From positions 806,001 through 870,000 of the forward strand of contig JANATG010000009.1 in NCBI GenBank assembly GCA_029449235.1: a stretch of DNA of 64,000 nt, read 5' to 3'. Below the pieces are notes generated by a model, which had not been told where the DNA came from, made no database searches, and saw only the letters and a program-made list of their open reading frames with translations. The translations under genes and the position numbers were made by a program. This document shows, one piece after another, positions 22,563-34,578 of the stretch; within the stretch, counting starts at the first letter, position 1; every line of letters begins with the position of its first letter. This stretch comes from Linnemannia schmuckeri (Eukaryota > Mortierellomycota > Mortierellomycetes > Mortierellales > Mortierellaceae).

Positions 22563-24209
22563 ATGATCGGCCACATTGCTACGCTCTTTGCGTGGTACCA
22601 CAGTACATCCGTCCAGGACAACTACAGCAACAATATCAACAGCGACAGCTACGGCAACAGCATTTTTTTCCAGGGAATAAACGCCCACAACAGCACAACC
22701 ACCGCCTCTTCGCCACTTGCACTTGTGCAGCCACAGGGGAGCCAACTGCAACCTTGGTACATGCCCGCTTTTCCCTCGTTCTCCTCCCCCTCTTCCCCTC
22801 AGCAAGAAGAAATGGTCGATGAGCTTTTTGATATATTCATCACGCTTCCCGAGGACGAGAGTTACAACGACACCCCCCTCGATAACTTCGGTCGGCCCTC
22901 CTCAACTTTATCTCCCATGCCATCGACTACCTCTCCTCTGCCTTTGGTTCTTTCTCCTTCACCCTCGGCTCCCAGTCCCGGATTCTTTGATGCATCGCCT
23001 GCTGTAACAGTTGCTGCCTCACCCGCCTCTTCGGTCGCCTCTCCGTCATCCACTGCTGTCACTTCTCCGTTGATCCCGCTCACCGCTGCACCTTTGCCAT
23101 CAGAACCAACAACAGCAGCAACCTCACCAAACATTGCCAACGCCAGCCCAATAGTAAGTGTTCATTTCAATTGTACTAGCCCTTTGATAACTGGCTAAAA
23201 CTAGTTGACTCTGTACAAACAACATCAAAATTTTATTTTTGATTACCATTAGGACAAGACTCAGAGAGAGATGCAGGATTTGCTGTTTGAAGACCTTTCT
23301 GACGCGTTTGGGCCTCTGAACGAGTATCATATGCCACCCGAGTTGCATGATATCGGGGCACCAGAGAAGTCCGACCTGTTCCAGATGTCCGAGACTTCGT
23401 TAACATCGACTCAATCCGTTGAAGTCGTTCTTAACAAGCGCCGCTTTACCGATATTTCGGTCACGGAGAACTCTGGGAAGCGACTCAAAACCGCTCCGGT
23501 CAATCCGCTCAAGGGGGAGACTGTCTCTCACTGGTCAAAGAAACATCATGATGACGAGAGCGCCAATATCATTCTCGATCATGGCGTCATTGGCGTTTGT
23601 ACCACCACCCAGTCCTCAGTCCCAGTTCTGACTCCTGTCCCCGTCTCGGTTTCTGTCCCCGTCTCGACCCCTCTCCCAGCCTTGGCCTCTATGCCATCCG
23701 CTAGTAGTGCCTCGGTATCGCCCTCCCTGTCTATTCCAGCCGGAAGCTCCGTCCCCTCGACTTCATTCAAGGCACTTGCGCTGGCCAAGGCGAACCATCC
23801 GTCTCTGAGTGCAATCTCAACACCCAAACCAGCCAAAGTCCAGTACACGCCTTCAACCTCCACTCGAACGAAGAAGCATACGCAGTATATCGCAGTATCT
23901 GCAAATTTCGCCCATCAAGCCTTGTCATCACCTCGCCCCACCCTTACGCGCATCACGATCAAGGCGTATATGAAAAAGTACAACCAGCATCGAGTGCTAC
24001 TTTGTCGTCACACCTGTGGACAGGACGAGGAGGAGTGGATGGCCGTCAAAGATATGGAAGACTATCAAGGTTTGTTAGGCGAGTTTGAGGCGGCCAATGG
24101 ATTGGACCTAAGCATAAAAGGAAAGAACAAGTCAGCCAAGGCCGATAATGGGAAGGGCAAGGGTAAGGGCAAGGGCAAGGGTAAGGGCAAGGGCAAGGGT
24201 AAGACCTGA
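22563..24209 (+). CDS. Unrecognised protein B2, Ser/Pro-rich with Lys-Gly tail
   Basis: Family not recognised. Exons 22563-23153 and 23253-24209 (phase 0, GTAAGT donor, TTAG acceptor) give 515 aa. Exon 1 is Asn/Ser/Thr/Pro-rich with one ordered-looking acidic patch (MVDELFDIFITLPEDES). Exon 2 opens with a likely helix (QREMQDLLFEDLSDAFGPL), then KRLKTAP (a possible nuclear signal) and a Pro/Val/Ser-rich stretch. Near the end is the most domain-like part: LTRITIKAYMKKYNQHRV, LLCRHTCGQDEEEWMAVKDM and YQGLLGEFEAANGL. The tail is (Gly-Lys)n from a 12-bp DNA repeat. Disorder and basic patches fit a nuclear regulatory protein, but that is a guess. It is convergent with A2. The flank downstream duplicates that of B1. 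Confidence 0.72.
24150..24203. repeat. GGGCAA/GGGTAA repeat coding Gly-Lys tail
   Basis: About nine copies of a GGCAAG or GGTAAG hexamer at the end of B2, coding alternate Gly and Lys. It is a likely source of length variation. Confidence 0.9.
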
Positions 24210-24424
24210 ACATCGGACAACCTCTTCCTCCTGTTCTTTGTTTCTATTCCATTATAATCCATAAATCATACTTTCATATCCATATCCAAATCAGATTACC
24301 ATAGTTTTCCTCTCTTTCATTTTGAGCATCAGTTTTTCGCCATCAGTTCTGTACATAGTCCTCGCATCCTGACTAGTTCAACAAAGTTCGAATTCAAAAA
24401 GCAAACAGTGATGGGGAGGGGCAC

Positions 24425-24655
24425 CTTGAAATAAGGCATGAAGTGTTTGGATTTTGGGCGTTTGCTTGTCCATGATGTGAAAAGGGGGTCTCAATGCCAT
24501 ATGTTTGTCTTTTTTTTGGTGGAGAACTGGATATTGAATATGGGTGATGACGATGAGGTGAACAGTGTATGAACAAGAACACACCGGCTTATCATTACGA
24601 GAGATGAACAATTGTTGTAAATTTTGTACGATTTGAAAGAGACGAGTGTGCGGTC
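24425..24655. repeat. Duplicated non-coding block, copy 2
   Basis: Partner of 19690-19910, in the same orientation, starting about 215 bp after the B2 stop. See copy 1 for the shared landmarks. Confidence 0.7.
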
Positions 24656-25611
24656 GAAATGGGGTGTGCATTCATTCGTGCTGATCAGCTTGGTCATTCC
24701 TTTTTGCTTTATTGTGTCGGTTTGATGCTCTTCGTCCAAATCGGGCGAAAGGTGGAGAGCTGTTTAGGTTGGAAATGTTAAAATTCAATTTTGGTGGCGT
24801 AAAATGTGGGGAAACAATAGACCAATCTAACTTTAAATTAGCAACCCATGATGGATGCCACGAAATTGTGGGCAAAAGCTTTGAAAGCACGTTTCGAACT
24901 TTCCACAAGTGCACGATCGTGCGTATTTCAAACGTTCAAACGTGCAATTTGAAAACAAAAAAAAAAAAAAAAAAAAAAAAACAGGGATGGGTGAGATAAT
25001 AGAAGGAAAGGGAACAAAAGACAAACAAAAAACCATTCGTTACCCTGATAGTTATGATTTGTTCGTCCCAAGTGTCAAAATCGTTGGTTGGTTAGTCATG
25101 GACTCGTCCCAATCGTCCTTGGCACCATTGACTCCTTTGGCTTTTGGCATGTGGGTACTTTTTCTCCTTTATACAAAAAAAAAAAGGATACATGCGAAAA
25201 GCCCATTTGCACCCTTCTGAAGCCGTTTTCCTTAACACATGAATGAAGCATCTCGCGTCATCGCAAGGAAAAAAAATCCCTCACTTACCTTTACCGTCCA
25301 TTGATCCGCTTTGACTTTAGATGTGGTCTGCATGAAAGAAAGGGCAGAGGGCAACAAAGATTGGCAATCGGCAAATCGAGAACGCAGTTGTGCTTCAACT
25401 GGAAAGAATGATTTTTTATTGTAGCAATGAAGTGGCTGAGTGGAAGAGCGTGAGAAGCAAGTAAAAAAAAAGAGAGGAGAGAAGCAAAAGCAAGGGTAAA
25501 AGCAAACAAAAAAAGTGCCAGAAAGCGTTTTGTAGGAAAAAAAAGCAGGCTTGGCAAGAAGTAAATGGCAGCAAGGGAAATACTCTCCGCATGAACACAA
25601 GGAATGCGCTC
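24656..25611. other. Convergent B2/A2 gap with A25 run
   Basis: About 950 bp with an A25 run at 24957-24981 and an A-rich, AAAAAA-dotted stretch at 25180-25560. It probably holds the A2 3' UTR. No gene is supported. Confidence 0.5.
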
Positions 25612-28219
25612 TCACTGCCATTCTGCAGATTCACGAACGACAGCCCGCATCTTTCGCTTCTTCAGCATCCCACGACTAGGGTTACCCATGGCGCCCTGAT
25701 AGGCCTGCGAGACCCGCTGCAGGAACCCCATAGCCTGAGTCGTCATGTGGCTCTGGTTCTGGAAGGCAATCGACCACGAGATCCGGTTCAGACTAGCAAT
25801 CTTTCCGTACTCGCGTGGAGAGGCCTTGGGTGGGTCCGAGTAACCTTGCTTGCGTAGGATTCGATATTGTGCTCCCATGGCGGGGTCATCTTTCAACGCG
25901 CGCATGATCAAATTACCGCAAGCCTTGAAATAAAAATAGAGGAAAGGATCAAAGCGTGAGATTGATACGCGAATGCTTGCATGAGAGCCATGAGGAAAGT
26001 GGCAATGAGGCGTAAAAACGAGAGACTTACGGGAAATGACATGATGATGGAGATGGGGATATCCTTGCGGTCAATCTGGTCGACCCAAAGCAAGTGAGTC
26101 TCTGTAAGATCGCTCTGGTAGGCATATCGGACCGCAAGGGCAACTCGGCAACCCATCTGGTTCTTGAGACAGTTGTCGCCTGTATGGAAATGGCGGCCAT
26201 AGACACTATCTCCTCGAGACAGACAGTAGAGATCCATCATGTCTGCATCATAAATATGCGGCTCTCGGATGATGACGTTCTGCTGGGCAACCAGCTCGCG
26301 GAGATTGTCGTCTGCATAGACGAGTATCCGGGCCAGGCCTCGATTAGCAAACTCCTCGCCATCCAACTCGGCAGCCGACCGACGAACCCCAGCATTGGGA
26401 CCACGGATTCTCTTGCGAGAGGGGCTCAGGTTGATGCGCTCCTGTGCGGCCTCAATGGCCTGCAAAAAGATCTGCTCGTCATGCCCGGTATCCTCTAACT
26501 TAACCTCGTCATTCTCCGAGGACAAATACTGGTCAACGTAGTTGGTGTTGGGATTGGAATCTTTGTCTCTGGTCGTTTCGACAGGGGTATCAATGTCGCT
26601 TGGGGTCATGAGAGACACTGCTTGGCGGTTCGTTGAAGGAGAGACCGACTGCTTGCGTTTTATTGGAGACGAGCAATCACAAAGCTGCTGGCTCTGCTGG
26701 TGGAACTGATACAGCTGGTGGAGTTGCTGCTCGGCCGACGGTGATATAGACGAAGGCGAGATGGACGTACGCGGAGGTGCATTGGACGGCAGCTCGTAGG
26801 GGCTTGAGGAAAGCAGGCAGTTGCTTGATGGGGTAGAGAGTGCTCGAAGAGTCGGAAAGTGGGCTGATTTTGATGAGGGAGAGAAGGATATGGGTCTTGA
26901 TGATGACGAGGGCGAAGGAGAGTAAGAGACTGCATTGGGTGAGAGAGAAGGTGCATTGGATGGGAGCATGCGCACATTGGTGGCCACAAGTGAATGCGTG
27001 CTGCCGCTTGGTGAGCTCGTCGTATATGATTTAGGGTTCGGAGAAGCGAGAGTGGGGGTGGGTATCGACAGGGGCATGGACCAGGCGAAGGGAGACTGCA
27101 GAGGAACAGGGACAGACATGAAGCTTGAGGACTGCAGTGGAGTACGGGGAGTGGAAGACGTAGGTGCAGGGGTCGGGGTAGGAGCAAAGTCTTGAGTGTG
27201 GGAAGTAGATGCGGCCCATGACTGGGAGAGACAGACGGACTGAGGCGGATGGATTGGCTGCTGGGTTCGAAGTCGGGGTATATGGATCATCGTGGGGATG
27301 ATCTATGAAGATTGACGCCATGCAAAATTAATTTGTCAATGCATTTTATTGTGGATGGTGGGCATTGAGAGCAGACGAAAAGAGGGGGAAAGGGAACGGG
27401 AAAGGGAAAAAAGGAAAGGAAGGAAAAAGAAAGAACCAACGACATGTACATAGACTTGACACACGTATATGCACCCCCTGATACATATTTTTTTTCTTGA
27501 TGCTTTCAATTGTAGCTGTCGATTCAACAGCAATATATATATATATATATATATAAAAAACTTACTATACTGCCTGACCCTTGATTGGTATGCTGGTGCT
27601 GTTGGTTCGGAAGGAGTGAAGCAATAGAAGAAAGCATCGACAATGGCTGGTGTGGAGGCGTGTCGCGCTGGAGGTAGCCTCCCTGACCCTGGCCTTGACC
27701 GTCGTGCGCTGTTGCATTTGCAGATGCTGTTGTCGTCGTAGTAAACTCATGGGGAAAACACTGCTGCTGCTGTTGATGGTCCGCGTAAAGAAACACGGTA
27801 GCCTCTGGAGCAGATTCCGAGACGGTCGAGAAGGGAGTGTAGGAAGACTCGCGACAAGATGAAGGAGAGTACGACGATGATGTCGATGGCGAATAATAAG
27901 GGGGAGACGCATAGTAAGGGGACGTCGAAGAAATCTCGACTTTCAACTGATCGGTCGTCATCGTCGACGACGACGTGCGGTCTAACGTTGCTGGGGAGAA
28001 TGAGGTGTGGCCATTCATGGAAGAAGGGGTTGCTTCGATGTAGCTGAGCGATGCGAAGGTGGAATAGACTATGGTTCCAGGGTCAGTACCTGTGTCGGTG
28101 CCAGCGCCAGCGGGAGAGCGAGTGGCCGCGAAAGGGAAGGCGGTTGAGGACGGGCGAGAGTTGCAGGCGATTCCGCTGGAAGTAAGTCTGTTGAGGAGGA
28201 CGTTGTCTTGTACAGGCAT
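25612..28219 (-). CDS. Unrecognised protein A2, paralogue of A1
   Basis: Exons 28219-27566, 27302-26031 and 25923-25612, all phase 0, give 745 aa. Exon boundaries correspond to those of A1: exon 1 ends after a similar motif (PLSMLSSIASLL here, PLSLLSAVASVV in A1), and exon 3 starts with an Ala-led helix containing MRAL. The N-terminal about 480 residues are Ser/Pro/Thr/Gln-rich with basic patches (SPIKRKQS, SRKRIRGPN). The C-terminal domain has ARILVYADDNL, the Cys/His cluster (codons 26225-26148), VRYAYQ, QYRILRKQGY and ISWSIAFQNQ. No AT-hook was seen. An in-frame upstream ATG at 28363 exists, but the 28219 ATG better fits the leader. Intron 1 contains an (AT)n tract. Function is unknown; a nuclear role is inferred. 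Confidence 0.84.
26148..26225 (-). other. Putative metal-binding cluster of A2
   Basis: Cys, ten residues, His-x-His, four residues, Cys, six residues, Cys, equivalent to 14688-14762 in A1 with one extra residue between the second His and Cys. Confidence 0.5.
27532..27555. repeat. (AT)n microsatellite in A2 intron 1
   Basis: An alternating AT tract about 10 nt past the 5' splice site of A2 intron 1. Confidence 0.9.
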
Positions 28220-30350
28220 CGTTTTCAGATGGAGAAAGGGTTGGTTGTCCGAGGAATCCAAAACGGTAAGAGAGTAAAAATGAAAGGGTGAAACGAAGGG
28301 AAGGCGGAGGAATAATAAAGAAGCAAAGAAGCAAGGGTGAATGGACTGTTTTACAGGGAGCAAAGGATGCTCGAGTATTTAGGGAAGAGAAGAATGAAGA
28401 AGAATGAAAGCCGAGCGAGGCAGGGCAGATAAAAATGCGAAACAAGGGAGCAAGGAAGGGTGGTACTGGTAGATATGAAAGAGTGACTGAAGGGGGGTGA
28501 ATAAGGAGATGATGAGAAGAAAAAAAAAGATGGAAGATAGAGAAGTTGAGAGGAGAGAGAAAAGAGGAGGAAGAAAAAAGAAAAAGGAAGAGATCGATGA
28601 AGAGGAAGACTTGATGGGTTAAGTTATTGGTGGAAAAAGACCGAGGTATTTATTTATTACCATTAGAGTCAAAAGCGGGCTGATGATAGTAGACTCATGC
28701 TCCAGCTGCAAAGTGCACCGTTGCTGAGGAGTAGATAGTTCCCTTACTCTCTTCCTCTCTACAGCCACCCTGACCATCAAGTAGTGGCCCCATATGTCTC
28801 TTTGTATATCCCACCCTTGCCACTCTTTTTATCCCTCACTCTTCTTCTACTTCACCTCTTGTCACTCATTTTACTGACGTTGTGTCTTTCCATCACTTTC
28901 AACTTTCACTCTCCTCCCGGAGTCTTAACGTCCCTACACATTGTACATGTCCTCGAACCAGATCAATACGATACCAAAACGGAAATATTACTGCCAAGAA
29001 TAAATGAATAACAAGGTGTCCAAAATATTAGCGATGCATCTCTCGGTCCAGAGTCCAAGGGATGTCCTGTTTGTTCGTTATCATCTTTTTTGTTGTTTGT
29101 TTAGTTAGTATTCCACTGCTCCCTTGTTTGGAGCCATTGATCGTCATGATTTTCCTTCCAAGACTATGGTTGGCCTTACTCTTTTTGTGCATTGTCGCAT
29201 TTTCATGACTCTCTCTCTGTCTAGCCCTTTGTCGCTCATTCTCTCTGGCTGATTAGCTCTCTGTCCCTCTCTATCTAGCTATATGTCATACGTCACGACT
29301 AATCATGTAAAAAAAAAAAAAAGGCGAGATTACCGCGCGGTTACTCTCGTAGATTATTACTGTTTTTTTCCCACCATCGCCACCACCACCCGCCCTCCAA
29401 CTCTAATCCTAATATCCTTTCATCTGCCTTACCCCCCTATTTCTTCGATAACACGAGGTTATCGGAAAAGGAACTGAAAGAAGGGGAAAAGGTACTTACA
29501 GTAGGAAAGGAAGAAAGAGAGCGATATGATTGGAAGAACAACATCGCTTGCATGCAAAGGACATATGCATCCTCCTTCCCCTTTGCCGTGATTTCCTTTT
29601 TAAGTCAATCCCCCTGCTTGGCCATGTCCTCTCTCCCTCTCACTTTTTTATTCTCTCTTTTCTTCCATTTCATCTCTCTTTTTTTAATCTCACCCCCTTG
29701 ATCAATTAGCGAAAAAAAAGAGGGAGCGCCAAGTTATAATTGACCAAGAGAAAAATATACTGCATAAATAAGAGTAAACATAAAAATGCTCCACAAAGAA
29801 ATAAACCATGCATATAGCATTTTGGAGGAGGGCAGGGTAGTAAACGAGGGGAGGGTGAAGAGGCCTTATTGTTGACGTGTAAGGTCTTGCGGTCCTGTTT
29901 GTTGTATGCTGTCGCTGGTTGCAATCGAGACGAGCAAAAAAAGCAAAAGTGCGTGTGCTGCGGATCCGAAAAAAAATCCAATTTTGGATTTTTCCTTGGG
30001 TTTGCTAGTGCTGGCTGACCGGACCAAGTAAAAGGGCACGCGACTCATAGAGCTTTGAAAAAAAAAAAAAAAAAAAAAAAAGGTAGGGAAGGATATGGAC
30101 AAAAGGCACTGGGGCATAACACCACTCATCGCCATGATTACAAATCAAGCATAGGAACCAAAGAGACCAAAAGGAACCAGAAGTTACTTCTAACTCTACC
30201 TGGTGCTTTCCTGCAATGGATGTCGTAGTTGCAAAAAATGTATTATGTTTTTTTTGTCATTAACGCATAGATTGTAATCATATCAAAAGGAAAAAAAGAA
30301 GAAAAGAAAAGAAAAGAAATGAAAAGAAATGAATCGTCCATCCAACCGAG
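28220..30350. other. A2 upstream region and intergenic DNA
   Basis: 28220-28640 is purine-rich on the plus strand, so CT-rich in the A2 sense, and probably its leader and promoter. 28740-29700 is pyrimidine-rich on the plus strand with no convincing start or splice signals. There is an A24 run at 30058-30081. ORFs in this stretch are compositional. No gene or RNA was recognised. Confidence 0.5.
30058..30081. repeat. A24 homopolymer
   Basis: An A run in the gap 3' of the minus-strand coiled-coil gene. Confidence 0.95.
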
Positions 30351-33300
30351 TTAATGCCTTGGCTTACCGGACCAGTCATCGCTCCTACTCGAATCCATTA
30401 CCCCTTGCGACCCCTCCCCGTTCGCAATTAATAACGATGGCCCCTCAATACTCAATCGGCTCTGATCCATATTATCAAGATCGTTCAAGTCATCATCCCT
30501 TGCATGGTTCAATTGGTCGTCCTCGTCTTCACCAGTCATGCCTGAGTCGTTCCTGCCAAGACTATTATGGTCCTTGAGGGATCGCATATCCGATCCGTTA
30601 TCTCCGTCTCTATCTCTCAAATCGCCGTCTTTTTCGTCTTCCGCTAATTCCTCATCTCCTTCATCAATACGGTCCTCGTCCTCCTCCAACAACAGACTGT
30701 GGTCAATCTCCAACGTCACATCCCCATCCATAGTCTCGTTAGCTCCACCGTTCTCGAGTTGATTTTCCTTCTCAGCAATGGCCTTGTGAATCAGGTCCCG
30801 GAAACGCTGGTTCAGCGCTCGGTCCTGAACAATCTTGCTCACCTCTAGAAGAGTTTCGTCCGTAGTCTTTTCACCCTCGTTAAACGCCGTCACCACTAAT
30901 TCGAAAATAAAAGTAAGAGGTTCCCACAGTCAGTGTTGACTTTATGCAAGAAAAGCAATTGAAGGCAGCCCGAAACAAATAATTGCGATCGCTACCTCGT
31001 GCAAACATTCCAAAGGACTGTGTATCCATGGAGTCCCGGATTTCCTTGTAGAGGAGTGTAAATGCATTGGCGTCGACGCCGCCACTGCTCTGATGCGACT
31101 GATGGCCATCGGAGCTCGCTGTAGAAGAATGTGTGCCGGCTTTGTCGCCAAACGTTGCACTCTGTCGTCTCCGAGTGGTCTCGTTCTGCTGACGTGTAGC
31201 AGACTCGTAGCCTGACTGATAATGATGTCTGTCCAGGGTAGTATCGTTAGCCTTGATAGAGTGTTGTGGCTGCGATTGATGATGTGTCGGGAGAGATCGA
31301 TCTTTGACATGAGACCGTGATTGAGAGTAGACCACCGACCGCCGACGATCCTCATCTTCGCTTAGATGATGCAGATCCTGCTGCTGTTGCTGAAGATAGC
31401 CAGGTGGACTCTTCTGCAAATTGATCTTCTCTTCCTGCCTCTGCTGCCGCTCCTGTTGCTTGAGCAACTCAGCAGCTGCTGGAGAAAGTCCGCTGAAAGA
31501 ATGCGCCGTAGAGCTAGGTGGCCTCTGACCCCGTCTGTTGGTCGACCCTAGGTCACTTGCCTGTCCAGAAACACTCGAGTCTGAGCTACCCTGTCTCCGA
31601 TCCAATGGGTCCAAGTGCGTGGCGTTCGAAGGAGCTCCTCCAGAAAGCGTGGCCATCTGTGACATTGAGTTCCGGACATTGGCGCTATACTCCTTCTGTT
31701 GCTGCTGTTGCTGCTGTTGCCTTATTGTCCGAGTGATCACAGAGGTGGTATTAGAGTTGGCCGTGGGCTGTCGTGGCGAAGTCGACGGAGTCGAGTTGGA
31801 CGAGAATGAGGCTGATGCGGGTACCACTCGAGAGGAGGCCGTGCCGGATCTGGAACGAGAGTTCAGAGGTGAAGTGGCGTTGGAATGTCTTTTGTTTGCG
31901 CTGCCGGTCGAAAGAGGCGTATTAGGGTATATAGACCGGGAGGTTGTCGAAATGGTATTGCGCTTATTGCGAAGACTGTCTGTCGAGCCCGATTTATGCA
32001 TCTTTGTCTGTCCATTCGGCGAGCTGTCCGACAAGGTCTGTGCCCCTCTGCGTGTTCCGCCCAATCCCGAAGGTGATAATAGTGTAGAACTCTAATATGT
32101 GTATACAACAGCCAGCATAGACCGATAGTTAGTATGGAAAAAAGATGCAGGTTGGCTCAAAATAAAATAACAAAACGCCACCAATTTTAGCTCTTACAGG
32201 TTGGTGGCGGGTCCTGGTTTCAGCGACATTAGAGATGGAGGCAGATCTCTTTGTCTAATACAATATCACATATAGTAACGATGTTAGTAGGGTTCGATTG
32301 CGTGGTACTATCAATAGCATTGGCAACAGGTGGCAGATATGTACCGAAGTTTCAGTGGAAGCTCGAGGGCGAAATGAGCTGGACTGAGGCGATTCTTTCG
32401 CAATGACTAAGGATTTATGTTTCTGTTCTCGCATAGAAAAGTCTTCGTGAAGGCTTCGATGCTGATGGGGGTAGGGCGCCTGAGGTGACTCTATGCCGCC
32501 ATCCAGAATAAACGAGCTCGTATCGGCATCAGCAACCGCATCAAGTCTCGCGCCTGTGTTTTCTGCATCCGCTTCGATTGTTTCTAAGATCGATTGCTCC
32601 AGCTCTGCAAGAGACACGCCCGAGTGTTGATCCACCATTGACACAATCGCCTATGTTATCGAATCGTAACAGGCAACAGTGCATAAATTTTAACGTTAGT
32701 ATAGGTTGAGTAATGTTTTTGCAAGACCAAATCGAGCCTGCAATCGATATTATGTAATCCTTTACCTTGCGAAACACTTCCAATTGGGCCATCTAGGGTG
32801 AGAAGCAAAGATGACTAACGTTACAATACAGGAAGAATGAAGAGCACTCGCGAAAACAAACATTATCAAGTCAGCACAAACAGCTAAAAGCGAACAAGCC
32901 GTACCTCTTTCTGTAGGGCAGTGTACTTGTCTTCAACGCGGGCGAGCTCGGCTGCCATGGCAGTCATCTAATGTGGCATGATAGGGTATTCGCGAACATA
33001 GGGATTAACAATCAGACATTACTTGCATGCTTAAAGGGGTCAAGCAGTTCTTGCTTGCTTGTATTACACAAACAACATACCTGGGCACTTTGCTCCTCAG
33101 AGATCCACTTCCAAGTGTTGACCTCGTCAATGAGCGACTGATACTTTTCCTCATATGCTTGCTGGATCAACTTCATTCCTGCTCTAAACTACAAATTATT
33201 AAAAAAAATAAAAAATAAAAGGAGGATGTTGTGTATTAGCGCCAATCTGGTTTCGAGTAGGTGATGTAAAAAAAAAAAAAAAAAAAAAAAAAAGCCGCGG

Positions 33301-34215
33301 TAAGCGGTGAGGGTAGAGTTGTGCTGCTCAGTTGTCTAAAAAGGAGAGGCCGCAATCGTGTCTGACCGTTGGACAAATCAAAGCATCACACACACGACGA
33401 GAGTCGCAACAATAACAACGACGATAAAGACAGACAATAAACACAAAAAAAAAACATAAACAACAACAATAACAATAACGACAGAGCCCTATTCGACTAG
33501 AGCCATCTGTCAACCACGAAGGCCGTCTTCTTTGGCTCATGTTAAAAAGGTAAAAGAGAAAATGGGACAGGCTGGCGGTGGTTGATATTTAGGAGGAAGG
33601 CGGTGTTGAGAGCGAGAGAGATATGGTTGACAGACAAGGTACGAATGAAAGCGAGAAAATTGGCGGTAAAACGAAACTTCATGAACATGCCGCCCACCCT
33701 TACATAATAGCAAGGCGGTGGTGAACTCCATGATGACCTACATTCGCATCAGCACTCGAGACGATAGAGCTCGAACTACTGCCATTGCTATTCTCAGGGC
33801 GACCGTTAGAGTTGCTGTAACGGCGGGGATGTCGCGCCTCTTCCTGATGTGCTCGTTGTTGCTGCTGCTGCTGCTGTTGCAATAGTAACTGTTGGTCCTG
33901 TTGAATTGCTATATCCTTTCTCTTGTCACCTGTTGAATCAATTGACTGATATCCAGCGCCGCTGTATTTCTTGTGGTTGTAAGGTACATGGTCGAGAGCA
34001 GCAGAGGCTGTGTTCTTGGAGGAGGAAGTGGAAGTGGAGGCGGTGGCGAGGTGTCCGTTCCTACTTGAGGCTTGGATGGTTGAGAGATGGGTGGTTGATC
34101 GGGAGGCATGGGAGGACGAGAAGGGAGCGGAGAGTTTTGTCGGAAGAGGAGCAGCATTGGACTCGGACCGCCTCTGCCTGTCAGCACCTCCGCGGACGTA
34201 GCCCTGCATGGTCAT
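30351..34215 (-). CDS. Coiled-coil protein resembling plant At4g15545 family
   Basis: Seven exons (34215-33742, 33188-33081, 32967-32905, 32792-32766, 32650-32345, 32091-30996, 30895-30351) join to 872 aa; the fourth is a 27-nt microexon coding MAQLEVFRK. Residues 1-158 are Ser/Gln-rich with polyGln. Residues about 159-235 form a coiled coil ending LEVFRKAIVSMVDQ, which resembles the LEGFRKTLVMSL segment of plant At4g15545. A long disordered linker with a second polyGln tract follows. Near residues 660-725, AFTLLYKEIRDSMDTQSFGMF and ETLLEVSKIV resemble the C-terminal domain of the same plant family. The last about 140 residues are acidic. Biochemical role is unknown. An alternative ATG two codons downstream (34209) is equally possible. 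Confidence 0.78.
33268..33293. repeat. A26 homopolymer in intron 1
   Basis: Lies in the intron between exons 1 and 2 of the coiled-coil gene, where it reads T26 in the sense strand. Confidence 0.95.
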
Positions 34216-34546
34216 GAGATTGGGCGTATGTTGAGAATCCAGCGAAGGTGAATGCAGGAGGAGAGGGGAGGAGTAGAGTTTATGGGCACACTCTGGAAAT
34301 GAACTGCAGGAAACTGTGAATAGGGTTTCTGCGTATGTTAGAGAGAGATGTCGACGTGTGTATGTGTGTGTTGGTATGGTTGATGGTGACTATATGAGCA
34401 GAGGAGGGGTGTGCGAAGAAAAGGAATAAGCAGCAATTCCGATGGATAGAGAGAAAAGAAAGAAGGAGGAGGAGGAGGAGAGCGAAAAGACAGAAAAGAG
34501 ACCGAGAGCAGTGAGAAGTGGAGGGAATAAAAACAATGAGAGCGAC

Positions 34547-34578
<32 letters not shown>

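Noticed and set aside
28220..28363. Upstream in-frame start for A2 at 28363
   Set aside because: The extra residues are hydrophobic/compositional and lie in the CT-rich leader; the 28219 ATG fits better.
28660..28740. A possible extra unit of the 205-bp repeat (ATTACCAT-AGAGTC, then CATGCTCC)
   Set aside because: Only short scattered matches, and none of the downstream boxes.
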